Source of the DNA: Magicicada septendecula
Taxonomy: Eukaryota > Arthropoda > Insecta > Hemiptera > Cicadidae
Direction of reading: 5' to 3'
DNA length: 64,000 nt
Assembly: GCA_034769895.1 (NCBI GenBank)
Contig: CM068367.1
Location: 118,342,573-118,406,572 of the forward strand
Shown here: positions 1 through 13,461 of the stretch, piece by piece
How positions within the stretch are numbered: the first letter of the stretch is position 1
Layout: the number at the start of each line of letters is the position of its first letter
Notes under the pieces: model-generated
Database searches by the model: none
Told to the model about the DNA's origin: nothing
What the model saw: the letters and a program-made list of their open reading frames with translations, nothing else
Position numbers and translations under genes: made by a program

Positions 1-2776
1 GGTGGAGCCATATATTAAATATTATGACAAATTTCTTTTTCTTCTTTCTTCAGAATTACTTCCCCGCCTTCAGGACAACCTCTAGGCGTCCGTGCGGCGC
101 CTGTGTGCAATCTTGAATTTCCCGCCTCTGTGTTCAAAGCCGCGGTCGATCCTAAATAACATTTTATAATTTTTAATTCAGAGAATGATCTTTCGCCAGC
201 TGCAACTGATACCGTTAATATAAATAATATTCTTAACGCTATTGCTGTATTTGGAAAACATTATTTTGGAAGAAGGTGTTGAGTCCACCTAGGTGTGAGT
301 CTGAGATAGAGCCCGAAGGGAAGAAGTATTTGGAAGACTCGGGAAAAATGGGAAGGTAGTTTTTTGAAGTCGGAATAGGCATGTGTCGAGGCTGTTGAAG
401 CGTAAACTCGACTTTCGCCATTGGCCGTTATGCATTGTCACCCTGTAAAAGATACAGCTTATGGGTGATTATGTGTACTGCGTAGTTTTGAGTCACGTTA
501 TGGTCACATTTCTCGATATCTGCATTTTTATTTCCAATTCTAATCCGGTCTTAAGTTCCATCGGAAATAAATCGTAAACAGACGCCGCTGATAATTACAT
601 AAATTCCATATTCGGTCGTTTAACATCTACTTCAACGGTCCATTATCAGCTACTCCTTCAACCTGTATTTTGTACTGTGGCAAGATGTAACGGTGAACTT
701 AAGACTAAATAAGATCCGTGATTTGTTTCGGCGATCCGTGATTGTGTGGTGCGCTCGGACATTGGAGGTAGGTGCCTCTTGCCATCGGTAGGTTTAAGAA
801 TTAATTAAGCGCTGTTCAGGATGCATTCATCAGGGGTCCACGCCTGGTGGATACGGGTTTAGCACACCCGATGTACCCTAGCTCGATTCTCACCTTCCTT
901 CAACCTGTCTTGGGTGGAATTCCTTTTTTTAATCTCTCTAGTCTGGTCTCTCTTGACCGGGTTTTTTTTGCGGCCCCAACGTTATTAGGTTTTCGAGGTC
1001 TAGGGAGTATTTCATTGTTTTCATACTTCAGCGTTGTTACTACGTAATTCTTGTTTTCCTTTCGTACTACCCGGTAAAGGCTCGCGCAGGGTCAAAAGTG
1101 TCAATAGGTCAACGGTCCTAGAGGCGGAAGAGAAAGGTTTCCCAACGGCACTAGAGAAGAAGAACCCAGCAGGCGGGACTCCGAAAGAAACCGAGAGCAG
1201 AACCAGAGGCTCAAAGGTAGCACTCCTACCACTGGTCTTACTCTACAGGACGCAGGTGACGACCATAGAGGACATTTATCCTGCTCAAAAGCCACAAAGG
1301 AACAAATCGGGTGGAAATATTGGTTACGGACAGGTGTGGATGTAACCGTTTGGGACCGGAACAGGTGATTCGCCTGGCCCCTGATAGAAGAAGAAGAGAA
1401 GAGAAATGCAGGATACAAGTGGACATCTAGCTGATAACATAAATAAAAATGATGAAGCAGCACAAGCTGAATCGTTAAATCGTTAAGAGACTTGCAGACG
1501 TCGGATCTCAGCTGAGTCTCAACATTAACATCTTCCATAGTGAGTAATTACTTTCAATTTACATTAAAATCCAGGCACATCTTACCGTATTTTCAGTCTA
1601 TGAACTACAATAAGGTGATTTCCGTTTCCACTCTTAGGTCAAGCAGAACTTTAGTGTGCGGGCGCGTGTGCGTGTTTGTGTGCATGTGTGCGTGCATGCG
1701 AGTTTACATATAGTATGCAGGCAAAGTAGGCAAATATATATGGGAAAAAGTAATGACGCCTTTTTATCTTACAAAAAAAAACTAGGCTATGTAGCGCTAA
1801 TAATTTCTGAAACTTTTCTTAAACATCGATTGTTATTTATTAATTTTATTTTATTCTTTTAATTCTATAGCTCACTCCACTCAGCCTGAATTAAAGAATA
1901 CTGAATGGACGAGAACGGAATAGCAAAAATAATATTACTCAGAACGAATCTGTGTGAAAAATGTGAAGCACTTGATGTGTATAGGAAGTATCGTGTATCT
2001 GAATGCCGAGAAAGCGCTCGAATGTCGATAACCGGCCGGGCAAACTTGTAGTCGGTGAAGCACACTTCTACAATAAAGTGCTTCCGCATTAGCAACGGAA
2101 ATACGTTACTGAAACGCATACACGGGTCAATAACAGCATGAATACGATGATGTACAAACGTCGAGTGTTGCCCCTGGTATCGCCGCACAACAGCAGCGAG
2201 TGGAGTTCATTCGTTCAATGTGTCAGACTTCTAAAAGTAGAAATCTTTAGGAATAGAGGGTTATGAAGTGCCGCCGCGTCAGTTTGATTAGAACGGAAGA
2301 GAAAGTAGAGAAACCGACACCATTTGCCTATTTGTAATTGTTAGACAGAACATTTTGCATATGGCGTCTAGTAACGTGTCTCTCTGAGTAAGAAGCTAAA
2401 AGTGGAAGGAATAATTCCTGGAGCCAAGTAAAGTTAAGGAGATTGTGTCTATGATAACACAGGTTAACAAACAAATTTTTTTTGCTTGGTGCCTAAGATT
2501 TTATAGCTAATTTTAACTATATTTGTCGTGCTGATTATAAATATAAAAACCGTTTTTCTGTATCAGCTATACTTTTTGAGATACAGCGTTACTTACTAAT
2601 AAGCACTTTCACTATAAAGTCTGTTGAGTTGTGGTTAAGTGAAGGTTTATACATGTGTTAGTTCCCCGTTATTTTCCCTTCTTCTTCTGTGTACAACAAT
2701 CAGCTGACTGCAGGCTTTATTAAGACGCCATATTTGTTTATATAACCTTGTGTTTGCATCCAACATAACCTCTAAG
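1..2776. other. intergenic DNA, no recognisable gene
   Basis: No protein family, tRNA or rRNA was recognised here. The longest open stretch on the + strand (1034-1345, 103 codons) and the overlapping one on the - strand (1101-1538) resemble nothing I know, are low in complexity in places, and are most likely chance. A purine-rich patch lies at about 1120-1210 and a GT-rich patch at about 1656-1700. Promoters for the pseudogene downstream could lie near 2500-2770, but no clear TATA/initiator pair was seen. Confidence 0.6.
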
Positions 2777-2790
2777 TTCTGTTTTTGTAG
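2777..2790 (+). promoter_or_regulatory. possible 3' splice site upstream of the pseudogene
   Basis: A pyrimidine-rich run ending TTTTTGTAG lies 20 bases before the first in-frame ATG (2810). This is the form of an animal splice acceptor, so a 5'-UTR intron may have ended here. The upstream donor was not identified, so this is inference only. Confidence 0.3.
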
Positions 2791-2809
2791 TTATATTGAA
2801 AAGAAAGAA

Positions 2810-4510
2810 ATGTATTCCAGTCTAAGGAGCTGTGTTAATCATCCTGATATATTTTGCTACGTATGTGGTGAGTACACATTGGAAGAAAATAGAAAAACTA
2901 TTTCTGATTTTGTGAAAAGAGCGTACCATGGATACTTTGGCGTTAGGCTTGGTGACCAAGATAAACTGTGGGCTCCACACATTGTTTGTAAAACTTGTAC
3001 CGAACACCTCCGCCAGTGGACTAACGGAAAAAGAAGGAGTCTGAAATTCGGTGTGCCGATGGTTTGGAGAGAACCCAAAAATCACATTGATGACTGCTAT
3101 TTTTGTATTGTAAATATTAATGGCATCAATCGAAATAACCGCAGCAAGTGGACATATCCTGATTTAGCCTCTGCAAGACGGCCTGTTCCTCATTCAGATG
3201 AAGTACCAATTCCAACGTTTCATCAGCTACCGGAGCTCTCGGAGGACGAGTTTAATTTTTCTGATGCTCGTTGTGATATAGATCAAGGTAACGGTAGTGA
3301 TTATGAGGGAAAATCATCAATTCCTCAACGTTTTAACCAAAGCGAGTTAAGTGACCTTATCAGAGATATCAACCTCTCAAAACAAGCTTCTGAAGTACTT
3401 GCGTCCAGGTTGAGTGACAAGAATCTACTTTCTACTTGATCATGGAACAAAAATTACATTCTACCGTACAAGAGAAAAAGATTTGTTACCCTTTTTTTCT
3501 CAAGAAAACGATCTTGTATTTTGTCAAGATGTCAAAGGGCTCCTCATGAAAATGGGCCTTCCCAAATATTGTCCAGATGATTGTCGTCTCTTTATTGATA
3601 GCTCTAAGCGGAGTTTGAAGTGTGTACTTTTGCACAATGGCAACAAAATTGGATCAATACCAATTGCTCACTCAACCAAAATGAAAGAAGAATACGATAC
3701 CATAGTTTTGGTCTTGGATAAGGTTAGGTATCATGAACACGAGTGGGTAATTTGTGTGGACTTAAAAATGGTAAACTTTCTCCTTGGTCAGCAAGGTGGG
3801 TACACAAAATATCCGTGGTTCTTGTGCCTTTGGGATTGCAGAGCAAAACAATATCACTGGGTAAGAAGAGAGTGGCCTACGAGGGAGAACATGATTGTTG
3901 GGGAAAGAAATGTTATTCATGAACCCTTAGTTGGACGGAACAAAATCATCTTGCCTCCACTGCATATAAAGCTTGGTCGTATGAAACAATTTGTGAAGGC
4001 TCTTGATCAGGATAGTCCGTGCTTTGCATACATTTGCCAAACGATGCCTGGGCTAAGTACAGAAAACTTAAAGCTGGAATTTTCGATGGCCCTCAAATCA
4101 GACAGTTCATAAATGATCCTCATTTCGTAGATTCTATGAATGAGGCAGAGCGAAAAGCATGGACGTCATTTGTCTTGGTTGTCAGAAACTTTCTGGGCAA
4201 CCACAAAGCTGAAAACTATGAAGAACTAGTTAACAGTATGCTCAACAATTTCAGAGACCTTGGATGTAACATGAGCATAAAGGTTCATTTCTTACACAGC
4301 CACTTGGACCGTTTCCCTGAAAATCTAGGCGATACCAGTGAAGAACAAGGTGAGAGATTTCACCAGGATATTAAAACGATGGAGGACCGCTACAAAGGAA
4401 GATGGGATACTCATATGATGGCAGATTACTGCTGGAACTTGCAAAGAGACTGTCCAAACAAAGTTCATTCAAGAATATCCCAAAAAATAAGCTTCCGGAG
4501 TGTAAATTAA
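2810..4510 (+). pseudogene. frameshifted copy of a widespread uncharacterised animal protein family (possibly transposase-derived)
   Basis: Three consecutive open segments in frames 2, 0 and 2 encode one continuous ~565-residue protein with no introns. I recognise the family as a common uncharacterised protein of arthropods and other animals, usually multi-copy; no function is established. The first ATG in frame is at 2810. Visible motifs in the first segment are cysteine pairs C16-x2-C19, C60-x2-C63 (in WAPHIVCKTC) and C96-x2-C99, suggesting an N-terminal zinc-binding module. An acidic linker follows. The second segment has LFIDSSK (D codon 3597-3599) and CVDLKM (D codon 3759-3761). The third has EEQGERFHQDI (second Glu of this motif block at 4352-4354). 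These D, D and E residues could form an RNase H-like DDE site; that is my inference. The reading frame breaks near 3432-3440 and again near 4063, where one base appears missing, so the copy is dead. A Trp replaces what I expect to be a Cys in KYPWFLCLW. Stop at 4508-4510. No terminal inverted repeats were found around it. Confidence 0.75.
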
Positions 4511-4605
4511 CTTTTCCTTGTCTTTTTATCTTATTATTTTGAATATTAATTGTTATTTTAGCTACTGTAGGGATAATGATATGTTACTATGGGGGTTTTC
4601 AAGTC

Positions 4606-4611
4606 AATAAA
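4606..4611 (+). terminator. candidate polyadenylation signal of the pseudogene
   Basis: AATAAA lies 95 bases after the stop codon at 4508-4510. It is suitably placed to be the original poly(A) signal, but the hexamer is common in AT-rich DNA. Confidence 0.35.
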
Positions 4612-4849
4612 TTAAATTAGAAATTAAAATAGGGCTGTTCATTTTAAATTTATCACCTATACCTTAGGCCTAATTTAAATGGGATAACGTAAATCACGCT
4701 ATTGTGATTTTTTACAAACAAGAGCTCATAGGCTAAAACTAATGTCAAATTCAAATTCAGCATATCAAATACACCCAAAATCAGCGGAAAAAGCTGGGCT
4801 GTGTAATAGTTGCCTCTCGTTTAGTCTCTGTGTCTTTACCACTTTTCGG

Positions 4850-4851
<2 letters not shown>

Positions 4852-4947
<96 letters not shown>
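4852..4947. repeat. (TC)n microsatellite
   Basis: About 48 dinucleotide repeats with one interruption near 4934. The long Leu-Ser or Arg-Glu open frames across it are artefacts of the repeat. The polypurine/polypyrimidine tract could adopt triplex (H-DNA) structure. Confidence 0.97.
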
Positions 4948-7019
4948 GTAACATATCCATATATTCATAACATATCCACTTTGCAGCCTCTTTGACTGTG
5001 TGTCATAACAATTACCTTCATCAGGGGTGTCCACAACAGAGAGGGGTTCACAAAAAACTTTTGAGAAAGTGTACAAAATTATAACGACGTTGCAATAAAA
5101 AAATTGTATCTTTTTAAAAGTTCATGGTTTGTTAGTGACCTGAACAGGCTAGGTCTGCAATGGGCGGGGCGCATGGCTTTCGAACCTCACGGTTCTAGCT
5201 TCAGAGGAAGACTTACTACAGTCGATTCCTAATGAAGAAATAATTGATGCCCTTTCTTTATCGTCATCGCAGAGGAAGAAGTTACTGTGCCAAATATAAG
5301 CCAAAGCAACTAGGACTTCATCAAACCAATATTTTGCATTTTTCTTCTTTACAATACGCTTTATTGATGTTTTGTTCTTTGCTTTGAAATATTGTCTTAC
5401 ACGTAGGCCTATTAATTTCATTAGATTTTTTTTGTTTATTTTTTTGTTTAATTTCAAATGAGAGTTTATTTGGAAACTGTACTATTTTTAGCTTTAGGTT
5501 ATTTGTAATAAAACGCTTATTACAATGACATTTTCTTTTAATTTTAAATACCTTTCCTTGAGGGGGGGTATGAATGCTTCCATAAGCATTCATCATGTTC
5601 ATGGAACTATGACATTGCTGTAGTCAGTAATGCGCGTTATTAATGAATTTATGTAGTTTTATGGACCAACATCTTTGGCATTTAAACGAAAACCGCGTAT
5701 GTGGAGAATGGAAGTCGTCATGGAGTTCAATGGTTATCGTAAATTATTATGTGGTGATAGAGATTGTGAGTTGCGTGGGTAAAAAAGCCTTTGGTGATAT
5801 AATTGAAGTGTTATTTTCGTAACTCTTGTGTAGCATACGACGGACAAAAAAAGTACGACATTTGACCGGGAGATATGTTTCCTGCTTCGTTCAAGTCATG
5901 GTTTTTGCATCGTACAACTGATATATGTCGTCAGGTTTTTCCTGCGGCTAAAGAAAGGAGAAAAACTTTCTGATACATGGCTGGCGGTCGTGAGATTTGG
6001 GCGTGCGTACGTGCTTTTTTAACCTCGGTGAACGATATCGTTTGTACTTGTCCGGTCGCGTATCCATGTAATTGTTTTCCTTGTCATTCCTCCATGCTAC
6101 CGAGTCTTCTCTGTATTGTTACCCTTAAGTGATTGCAGGAAACGGTCGCTGATTAAATTCTTAGGCAGATAGAGAGGCAGTTAGTAAGATATAATTGTGT
6201 TGCTAATCTTTCCAAAGGTGGTCCACTTCCACACTGACTGGATCTTCTGGCGTTGCATTTTTATTATAATACGTAAATAAACGCATGCGTGAGAAAGTTA
6301 TTCAAAAGATAGAACAATATTATTGGAATCGAGGCCACTCAGGGTGTAGAACCCGATTTCTGCCCGAACCCGATCGCAAATGAATAAACTTATCTCTGAA
6401 TCAGCGTTAGTATTGTCTGTTTGTTATTATAAAGTCTATGCTGCCAACACAGCTTGTGCTGACATTTTCCAAAGTAATTATTTTGAAACCGTCAGCTCAG
6501 ACTGCGCCGGATAATGACGGAACGCGTGCATTACGAGACAAGAAGAAGATTAATAACATCCTTAGCAGTAGATATAATATAACCGTCTAATTAGTTCGCA
6601 TTTAAATATGTGTGAGGTCTGTAGCAATAATTTGTTCGCTATCAGTTTGAATTCCACGGAAGCCTCCGGGTCGCCACAGAGGTCAGTGTCAATTCCGCGT
6701 GACAGATACAGGGATAGTGGGAAAAACTGAAATATAGCTTTTGCAGAATCATAAAAAAATAAAAATGGAATGAAGTTTGTTGAGACGAAGAGATTCAACA
6801 AAGACGACGTTCTTTATCGAAAATAAGAATGAAATTTATTAGATTATCACTCAGTGATAAAGAGATGCAATAAACGTTGCATAAATAAACTGTACGTCTG
6901 CTGTTCGCGACGCTTCAGAACGATATCGTTCCAAGAATTTCACCAAGGTTAAACGGTTGCTGTGATTAAGTATAATAGGCGTGTGTCTAATATATTGAAG
7001 TTATATGTATTGGATACCG
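4948..7019. other. intergenic DNA, no recognisable gene
   Basis: Two kilobases with no recognisable coding sequence or structured RNA. Short open frames (for example 5149-5457 and 6562-6801 on the - strand) are lysine- or phenylalanine-rich translations of AT-rich DNA. One TAGGCCTA palindrome occurs at 5404. Confidence 0.6.
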
Positions 7020-7714
7020 AAATTTGGAAAAACGGTAAAAGTTCGGGGAATTAAAGCACGAGTTAATAAGATGAAAGTTGCTTACCATTTAACCAAGGAC
7101 ACACATACAACAAGAAATCAATGTCCATTGATGCCAAACTTGGACATTATTCAACAGTAATTCGCCCGGAAGCACTTTATGCAGCTGAATGTCTGCCTGT
7201 GAACAAGAAAATGATTATGGAAGAACTGGAAATCACAGAAAGGAAAATATTAAGAAAAATCTTGGGATCAATAAAAGATGGAGAACAGTACAGAAGACGC
7301 TACAATAATGAGCTGTACACACGTGTTGAGAAAATCACAGACGTAATTAGGAAAAGAAGAATTACTTTCTACGGACATGTTCAAAGAATGAATCCTGACA
7401 GACTAACAGGGAAGCTTTTTAACTATTTGAGAAAGCTCAAAATGTCCAATACATGGTTCAAAGAAACAGAAAAAGACATAGAAGAACTCCAGATTACTCA
7501 AAAAGTCATTGAAGAATGCTTGCCACTCAAAAAGAAAGTAAAGAATGCCCAAGGTTTCAGTGAAAACCCAAGAAGAAGACAGGTGCCATCTGGACTGACG
7601 AAAGGAGGGAGAGACATCGTTCAAGAATGAAGGGAATGTGGGAGAGGAGAAGACGGGAGGAACCAGTTGAACCAAACGTAGTCCACAGTGGTTCATACGC
7701 AAAAAAAAAAAAAA
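7020..7714 (+). mobile_element. 5'-truncated non-LTR retrotransposon, ORF2 C-terminus plus poly(A) tail
   Basis: The + strand encodes the region downstream of the reverse-transcriptase palm in a LINE-like ORF2. Segments recognised are RVNKMKVAYHLTKDT (about 7060-7105), a frameshift, then an open frame 7121-7630 with VIRPEALYAAECL, ERKILRKILG and RRITFYGHVQRMNPDRLT. The Y/W-x-GH-x-x-RM signature is typical of such elements. Near 7585 the frame shifts again, and the usual tail (W-T-D-E-R-x-x-x-H, then R-M-K-x-M-W) is read in another frame to about 7680. A run of 14 A at 7701-7714 follows and is the likely 3' poly(A) tail. The 5' part (endonuclease and catalytic RT motifs) is absent, as expected from abortive target-primed reverse transcription. 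Clade assignment (RTE/jockey-like) is not possible by eye. Confidence 0.8.
7121..7630 (+). pseudogene. reverse transcriptase C-terminal fragment (non-LTR)
   Basis: This is the longest open piece (169 codons) of the retrotransposon relic. It holds the conserved thumb/connector motifs PEALYAAECL, ERKILRKILG and FYGHVQRM. It lacks the YxDD catalytic box, which would lie 5', and cannot be active. Frameshifts lie on both sides (near 7110 and 7585). Confidence 0.75.
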
Positions 7715-8263
7715 CTCGGGGAAAAATTAAAAATATCCTACTACGGCAACCTAATGTAGGTTTGTTATAGACGTCCTTTTCACAGCGAAGACGGTGGGAA
7801 ACTGACGAGGAGTCGTAATTGTGGCCTGCTCTCCCAGAACACGGTGCATATCGCGGCTCTCCGATTTGATCTAGCAACGACGCTGGCTTGAATACCGCCA
7901 GCCACGAGACCATGGAGGAGATGTAAGAAAACCGTACATTTCATGGAAAAAGTTGTTCATCGAACGCAGTAATAACAATAATAATAATTTGAAATTTATA
8001 AAGCTATAAAAAATAGTACCACTAAAAACAGTTTACTAAATGACCAGATAAATTTTGCATCAAACTACTTGTTCGACACTGCCATCGGTTTGGATTCATC
8101 TTTGACCAGTCGCGTGACGATCGCGGTTGTGGGTGAACGCATGCGGGAGCTCCGGCCGTAGTTAGTAAAACATATCACATGCGATTTGTAATTTTATTTT
8201 ATTTAATTGACTTGACCAGTATCATGGTTGCGATTTTTAATGTATTAGTTTATTGAATTAAGT
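7715..8263. other. intergenic DNA
   Basis: No gene recognised. The first ~200 bases after the poly(A) tail are GC-richer than the surroundings but match nothing I know. Confidence 0.5.
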
Positions 8264-8304
8264 GTTATCTGAGGATGGGACTTAGTCCCGAAACGCGTCA
8301 TAAC
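8264..8304 (+). ncRNA. candidate type-I hammerhead ribozyme with loopless stem III
   Basis: All hammerhead elements occur in order. Stem I is GTTAT (8264-8268) paired with ATAAC (8300-8304). The core CTGAGGA (8269-8275) fits CUGANGA. Stem II is GGGAC (8277-8281) / GTCCC (8285-8289) with a TTA loop. GAA (8290-8292) is followed by stem III ACG/CGT (8293-8298) with no loop, and C at 8299 makes the GUC cleavage triplet. Short loopless stem III is typical of hammerheads carried by animal retroelements such as Penelope-like elements. One deviation is an extra U (8276) between A9 and stem II, which may reduce activity. The RNA would self-cleave after C8299. Confidence 0.6.
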
Positions 8305-8376
8305 TGACGAAACTTTGTATCACTAAAGTGGATAATAAGGTAATTATATAATTAAATAATAATAATAAACATTGAT

Positions 8377-8666
8377 GAAAATAAAATTCGGGCTATTGGG
8401 CCGTGGTCCACTAAAGTTGTTGTTTTCAAAGTTGTTATTTTCAGACGTTTTGGTCTCACCTCTGGATACAATCTTCAATGCATAAAACAATTCTACACAA
8501 CTGGCACGATAAATTTCTTCGCCACAGCACTGTAGTTACTGACGAATATCGTGTCAGTTGTGTAGAATCGTTTTATTCACTGAAGACAGCTTCCAGATGT
8601 GAGGCCGAAACGTCTGAAAATAACAACTTTAGTGGACCACGCCCCAATAGCCCGGATTTTATTTCC
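8377..8666. mobile_element. fold-back element with long inverted arms and hammerhead-like cores
   Basis: The left arm (8377-8510) and right arm (8548-8666) are imperfect inverted copies of one ~120-bp sequence, separated by ~37 bp. Both ends read AAAATyCGGGCTATTGGG and GTGGTCCACTAAAG towards the centre. The left arm is longer because it contains a short internal duplication (TTTTCAAAGTTGTT region). The right arm on + holds a hammerhead-like core: TTCA, CTGAAGA (8580-8586), a stem GCTTC/GAGGC, GAA, AC/GT, C, TGAA. The left arm's copy is decayed (TTGAAGA and AAAAC). No transposase. A second member lies at 13462-13771. An open frame across it (8478-8708) is not a gene. Confidence 0.75.
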
Positions 8667-9240
8667 AACCATTTTGGCGTCGTCCGTGAAAGCCTTGAAA
8701 TAGAATAATAATACATTTTGTATTTGATTTAGACGATATGGATACGTAACGACTGTTATTCGTTATGCCCGTTCGCAACAAGTTTAGAACAGATTGAAAA
8801 AATAAAAAGAACGTAGGAATAAAAGCGGGACGTTTGTCTAGGCGAGATGAAGGAGGTGGCCACGATAATTGATAGATTCAAAGCTAAGGAGCATAAAGAT
8901 GCCACTTTGCACGGTGAAGAGATTAGTGCTGTGGTAGGTCTGAATACGTCTTGTTCAGAAAACAAATCGCCGGAGAACGACTGTGGAGGCGTTGTAACTT
9001 ATTAATGTATGGCACTGTAAAAGAACGTTAAACCGTTGTAAACTTTTAGTTTTAATCGGAGATTTACCCTTGTGTCATGGCAGATATCCAAAGTATATAC
9101 CTTTCGGACTTTTACCAACGCCTGCAGGTAAATATCAGGGTTTACGTAAAAGCTAGAATTACGTATTACTTTTGTACCTTCGACTGATGTCTGCAGGTTT
9201 ATCGTTTTTCGCTCCTTTGTAATAATGTGTAGGCTATACA
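8667..9240. other. intergenic DNA
   Basis: No recognisable gene, RNA or element. The small - strand frames (8756-8965 and 9002-9241) show no known motifs. Confidence 0.5.
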
Positions 9241-9248
9241 CAGTAGTA

Positions 9249-9520
9249 CAGTGTCGTAACTAGGACGGGGGGGATCAAGGGATCAGTCCAGTTCTGCCAG
9301 AACTGTATAAATTATAGTGAAATTCTATAGTCACTTAATGTAAGCTTATTTCTTAGACGGGTGCGTGTGTTAAAATAAGGTTTATAAATAATTGTGTGGG
9401 AAGAATCTTGAATACCTTATTTGTCCTGAGGAAAATGGGGAGTCCAACCTTCATGCTAGTCCCCCCCCCCCCAGAACCTCGTGTCATTCCCCCCAGGAGC
9501 AGCTCCTAGTTACGTCACTG
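9249..9520. mobile_element. hAT-type MITE
   Basis: The 272-bp element starts CAGTGTCGTAACTAGGA and ends with the near-perfect inverse (TCCTAGTTACGTCACTG, ending at 9520). TIRs of the form CAGTGnCGTAACTAGG are typical of hAT-superfamily non-autonomous elements. The flanking 8-mers CAGTAGTA (9241-9248) and CAGTCATA (9521-9528) match at 6 of 8 positions and are probably an aged 8-bp target duplication, the hAT hallmark. The inside has no coding potential but has G- and C-homopolymer runs. Confidence 0.65.
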
Positions 9521-9528
9521 CAGTCATA

Positions 9529-10748
9529 ATAAGAACGTTAAAGGACATAGATTCAGTAAACAATTACAAGAAATGAGTGAATGGATAAGATAATCATCTG
9601 GTAATAGATGTCTATTCCCTCAGAAAGCTGATAGAAATACAATTCACTGTGTTAAATGTTGATATTCGTCTACAGAAAGAATTTATGCTAAAAGATACAT
9701 TCAGTGGCTGAATAAATGATGAAAATCATGTAAATGATGTACATATTCAGTGGAACAGAAAATGATGTAATCAGCAGATGGAAGATGAAAGCAAAAACTG
9801 TAATGCCCGCAATAAACAATTTTTAAAAAATGAAATCACTGCTTCAAGATCTACGAGTGGATCATTTTTAATAAACCTGTACCAGTAGGCCTATTGTTTA
9901 AATATCAAGCAAGGAACATTACATGAGATTTTATTGATAACCGTCCAGAAAAAAACGTATGTATGATCGTATGTTAGAATCACAAACAGCATAGCTAAGG
10001 TAGTGCAACTTTGCAATCGTTACACGAAACATTTCGGTTACACGCATTTCGTACACCGTTACACAGCTAACAAATAAAGTAAACTGTAAGCAGTATGGGT
10101 CTAATTAGATTGACGGCACTGTGTATCGACTTCTTGTTATAGGCTACGCTTTTACAGGCGCGATGGCTCACTTCTTATAGTACGAATCGTATTTATTATT
10201 TGGGATTATTAGCAGTACGCAAAACAAACAAGTATTAGTTAACGCGTAGCGGTTAAAGTGTGAGAGAAGGGGAAGAAGCATTCGTTTACAAAATCGTCTC
10301 TTCTCTTCGTACTATCGGCAGTACTTTTTTTCTGTTAGTACCTTCACTCTCTGCCAGTTCTTTCAAGTCCAAGTCATTTTTTAGTCTAGATCCGGGATGA
10401 TATAATGGTCTTAAGCGTGTGACAGTAATGATGTAATGTTTAAGAAGATAACATGGGACAGACAACCGGATAGAAATCGTAGAAATTAAGGTCGTGTACT
10501 TTTCGCTAGTTGGATGACACAACATTTGATCAGAAAAACGTTCTTGAAGTTTTTATTTGCCGAGCTGAGTGTGTGATTCAGTACTTTTCTGGGACGAAAA
10601 TGCGTAAATACAAGTGATGTAGAGATATGTAGAGTATCTATCTGAACAAATTGTGGTAGCTTAGATTTGAGGGCCAGTTGAGTAAGTCGTGTTTCGGTGT
10701 ACAAGAAAGTTAAATACATGCCTCGGAAATGGCATTCTTAAGAGGTGT
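9529..10748. other. intergenic DNA
   Basis: No gene recognised. The last bases before 10749 may still belong to the 5' side of the retrotransposon relic that follows. TAGGCCTA occurs at 9886. Confidence 0.5.
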
Positions 10749-10956
10749 TGTAAACTTGACCGTATAAAGAATGAAGTCACAAGAGAAGAATTACAAGTTT
10801 TTAACTCGAATGACAAGTTAAAAGATTACAAACAACGGTGAAAAGAACACTTAGAAAGAGTGTCACGATTCCAGACTGGCCAAAGAAGTCTGGAAGTACA
10901 GACCTATAGGACACTGGTGTGTGGGTAGACCCAGGAAGACGTGGCTGGAGGATAGT
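10749..10956 (+). pseudogene. non-LTR retrotransposon ORF2 C-terminal relic
   Basis: The + strand reads CKLDRIKNEVTREELQ, then KLKDYKQR, a stop where Trp is expected, KEHLERV, a frameshift near 10862, then DSRLAKEVWKYRPIG and GRPRKTWLED before a stop at 10957. The order DR-IKNE, Y-x-x-x-W-x-EH-x-x-R, then GRPRKxW is the usual C-terminal end of LINE-like reverse-transcriptase proteins in insects. The frame carries at least one stop and one frameshift, and the catalytic part is missing. It belongs to a different lineage from the relic at 7020-7714, which has no GRPRKxW end. The open frame on the - strand at 10801-11025 is its shadow. Confidence 0.75.

Positions 10957-13461
<2,505 letters not shown>

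Noticed and set aside
1101..1538. 145-codon - strand open frame
   Set aside because: No recognisable motif, opposite to a comparably long + strand frame, and low-complexity Ser/Leu stretches.
4742..5076. Ser-Leu and Arg-Glu repeat proteins
   Set aside because: Translations of the (TC)n microsatellite.
10144..10175. tRNA- or SINE-like GGCGCGATGGCTCAC
   Set aside because: No B-box or cloverleaf partner was found downstream.
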